A stretch of DNA of 64,000 bases from the NCBI RefSeq assembly GCF_000613185.1, contig NZ_CCBB010000001.1:310001-374000 (forward strand), in the 5' to 3' direction. Position numbers and translations under genes: made by a program. The DNA is from Mycolicibacterium cosmeticum. Its GTDB lineage: Bacteria > Actinomycetota > Actinomycetes > Mycobacteriales > Mycobacteriaceae. Of the stretch, positions 62,763 through 64,000 are shown in pieces (position 1 is the first letter of the stretch; every line of letters starts with the position of its first letter). Below the pieces are notes generated by a model. That model did not search any database. It was not told the origin of the DNA and saw nothing but the letters and a program-made list of their open reading frames with translations.

Positions 62763-63847
62763 CAAGTCAGACAGTGCGCGGTGTGATTTCCCGGTCGAAG
62801 AAGCAGCCCGTCGAGTTGGTCGACATCGTGATCCCCGATCCCGGTCCGGGTGAGGTGGTGGTCGACATCATCGCGTGCGGGGTATGCCACACCGACCTGA
62901 CCTACCGCGAGGGCGGCATCAACGACGAGTACCCGTTCCTGCTCGGGCATGAGGCCGCCGGCACCGTCGAGTCCATCGGCGACGGTGTCACCCATGTCGC
63001 CCCCGGCGATTTCGTGATCCTGAACTGGCGCGCGGTGTGCGGCGAATGCCGGGCCTGCAAACGCGGCCGCCCGAACCTGTGTTTCGACACCTTCAACGCC
63101 ACCCAGAAAATGACCCTGACCGACGGCACCGAACTGACCCCCGCCCTCGGGATCGGGGCGTTCGCCGACAAAACCCTCGTGCATCAGGGCCAGTGCACCA
63201 AGGTCGATCCCGAAGCCGACCCGGCCGTGGCCGGTCTGCTCGGCTGCGGGGTGATGGCCGGCATCGGCGCGGCCATCAACACCGGCAACGTGGGCCGCAA
63301 CGACACCGTCGCGGTCATCGGCTGCGGCGGGGTGGGTGATGCCGCCATCGCCGGGGCGGCCCTGGTCGGGGCCAAGACGATCATCGCCGTGGACACCGAC
63401 AACCGGAAACTGGACTGGGCCCGCGGGTTCGGGGCCACCCACACCATCAACGCCAAAGAACTCGACCCCGTGGAGACCATCCAGGATCTGACCGACGGGT
63501 TCGGCGCCGACGTGGTCATCGACGCCGTCGGGCGCCCCGAAACCTGGAAGCAGGCCTTCTACGCCCGCGACCTGGCCGGCACCGTCGTGCTCGTCGGCGT
63601 CCCGACCCCGGACATGACCCTAGAAATGCCGTTGGTGGACTTCTTCTCCCGCGGCGGAGCACTCAAGTCGTCCTGGTACGGCGACTGCCTACCCGAACGC
63701 GACTTCCCCACCCTCATCAGTCTCTATCGCCAGGGCCGGCTGCCCCTGGAGAAATTCGTCTCCGAACGCATCGGCCTCGACCAGATCGAAGACGCCTTCC
63801 ACAAAATGCACGCCGGCGAGGTCCTGCGCTCCGTGGTCATCCTCTGA
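62759..63847 (+). CDS. mscR: S-(hydroxymethyl)mycothiol dehydrogenase (formaldehyde oxidation)
   Basis: A 362-residue zinc-dependent medium-chain dehydrogenase. Catalytic-zinc residues lie in [12 protein letters not shown] and [15 protein letters not shown], the structural-zinc lobe in [15 protein letters not shown], and the NAD motif in [15 protein letters not shown]. The sequence closely fits the mycothiol-dependent formaldehyde dehydrogenase (MscR/AdhE2, Rv2259 in M. tuberculosis), which oxidises the adduct of formaldehyde and mycothiol. It is followed immediately by an MBL-fold gene, the same order as Rv2259-Rv2260. Its place in the operon suggests that the pathway releases formaldehyde. 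Confidence 0.93.
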   Translation: MTSQTVRGVISRSKKQPVELVDIVIPDPGPGEVVVDIIACGVCHTDLTYREGGINDEYPFLLGHEAAGTVESIGDGVTHVAPGDFVILNWRAVCGECRACKRGRPNLCFDTFNATQKMTLTDGTELTPALGIGAFADKTLVHQGQCTKVDPEADPAVAGLLGCGVMAGIGAAINTGNVGRNDTVAVIGCGGVGDAAIAGAALVGAKTIIAVDTDNRKLDWARGFGATHTINAKELDPVETIQDLTDGFGADVVIDAVGRPETWKQAFYARDLAGTVVLVGVPTPDMTLEMPLVDFFSRGGALKSSWYGDCLPERDFPTLISLYRQGRLPLEKFVSERIGLDQIEDAFHKMHAGEVLRSVVIL

Positions 63848-64000
63848 TGGGTGCCATCACCCGGGTCGTCACCAGCGGCACCTTCTCCCTCGACGGCGGC
63901 ACCTGGGACGTCGACAACAACATCTGGCTCGTCGGCGACGACTCAGATGTCATCGTCTTCGACGCCGCCCACACCGCCGCCCCCATCATCGAGGCCGTCG
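63847..64000 (+). CDS. MBL-fold hydrolase (Rv2260-type), truncated by window end
   Basis: The first 51 codons of a metallo-beta-lactamase-fold protein, reading TRVVTSGTFSLDGGTWDVDN and WLVGDDSDVIVFDAAH before the window ends. Such genes directly follow mscR in mycobacteria and may hydrolyse S-formylmycothiol or a similar adduct; this is inferred from gene order. The ATG overlaps the mscR stop (TGATG). The metal motif is outside the window. Confidence 0.8.
   Translation, partial: MGAITRVVTSGTFSLDGGTWDVDNNIWLVGDDSDVIVFDAAHTAAPIIEAV

Overview
The window is high-GC actinobacterial chromosome and almost certainly mycobacterial, most likely a fast-growing Mycolicibacterium-type species. Positions 45-34650 carry, in inverted orientation, the order remembered from Mycobacterium tuberculosis Rv1280c-Rv1257c: oppA, the Rv1278/Rv1277 ATPase-nuclease pair, the Rv1276c phosphatase, lprC, lprB, the Rv1273c/Rv1272c ABC exporter, the Rv1264-type adenylyl cyclase, amiB2, the Rv1262c HIT protein, the Rv1261c F420-dependent enzyme, udgB, tap and the Rv1257c oxidoreductase. 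A WhiB protein, mycothiol-linked formaldehyde dehydrogenase and Ddn-like protein agree with this. Synteny was judged from memory, not by a search.

Region 1 (1-34650) is core backbone with lineage-specific insertions: an organosulfur-type flavin monooxygenase pair (3034-5655), a copper module (DUF305 lipoprotein, metallochaperone, P1B ATPase; 16578-19653) with a CsoR-like operator, a small ribbon-helix-helix-like gene with tandem 8-bp operator repeats (14858-15413), a DUF222/HNH endonuclease, and a LuxR-type ATPase regulator. Region 2 (34653-39899) holds a large arylsulfatase, an aldehyde dehydrogenase, an MBL-fold hydrolase and a secreted DUF218 protein.

Region 3 (39900-45700) looks acquired: a three-gene cassette of unknown function (Cys-rich protein, small membrane protein, RHH protein) with its own promoter, palindromes and a two-codon upstream ORF; a second sulfatase; a DUF4262 protein; a secreted coiled-coil/M15-like protein; an IS110-family scar; a non-coding stretch; and a WhiB gene.

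Region 4 (45909-64000) is the most interesting part, an apparent amine-catabolism island. Five minus-strand genes encode an adrenodoxin-reductase-type flavoprotein, a flavodoxin, an APC permease, an unusual cytochrome P450 and a DUF861 cupin, with a divergent TetR regulator and a palindromic operator. A second minus-strand operon encodes a phosphotriesterase-family hydrolase, a glutamine-synthetase-like ligase, another APC permease and a GntR/FCD regulator. Divergent to it, a plus-strand operon encodes PdxS, a class III aminotransferase, a PuuD-like gamma-glutamyl hydrolase, an aldehyde dehydrogenase, a small protein, S-(hydroxymethyl)mycothiol dehydrogenase and an MBL-fold protein cut by the window end. 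Together they suggest uptake of an N-containing compound, P450 oxidation or dealkylation releasing formaldehyde, gamma-glutamylation of the amine, aldehyde oxidation, deglutamylation and transamination, with PLP made locally. The substrate cannot be read from the sequence.
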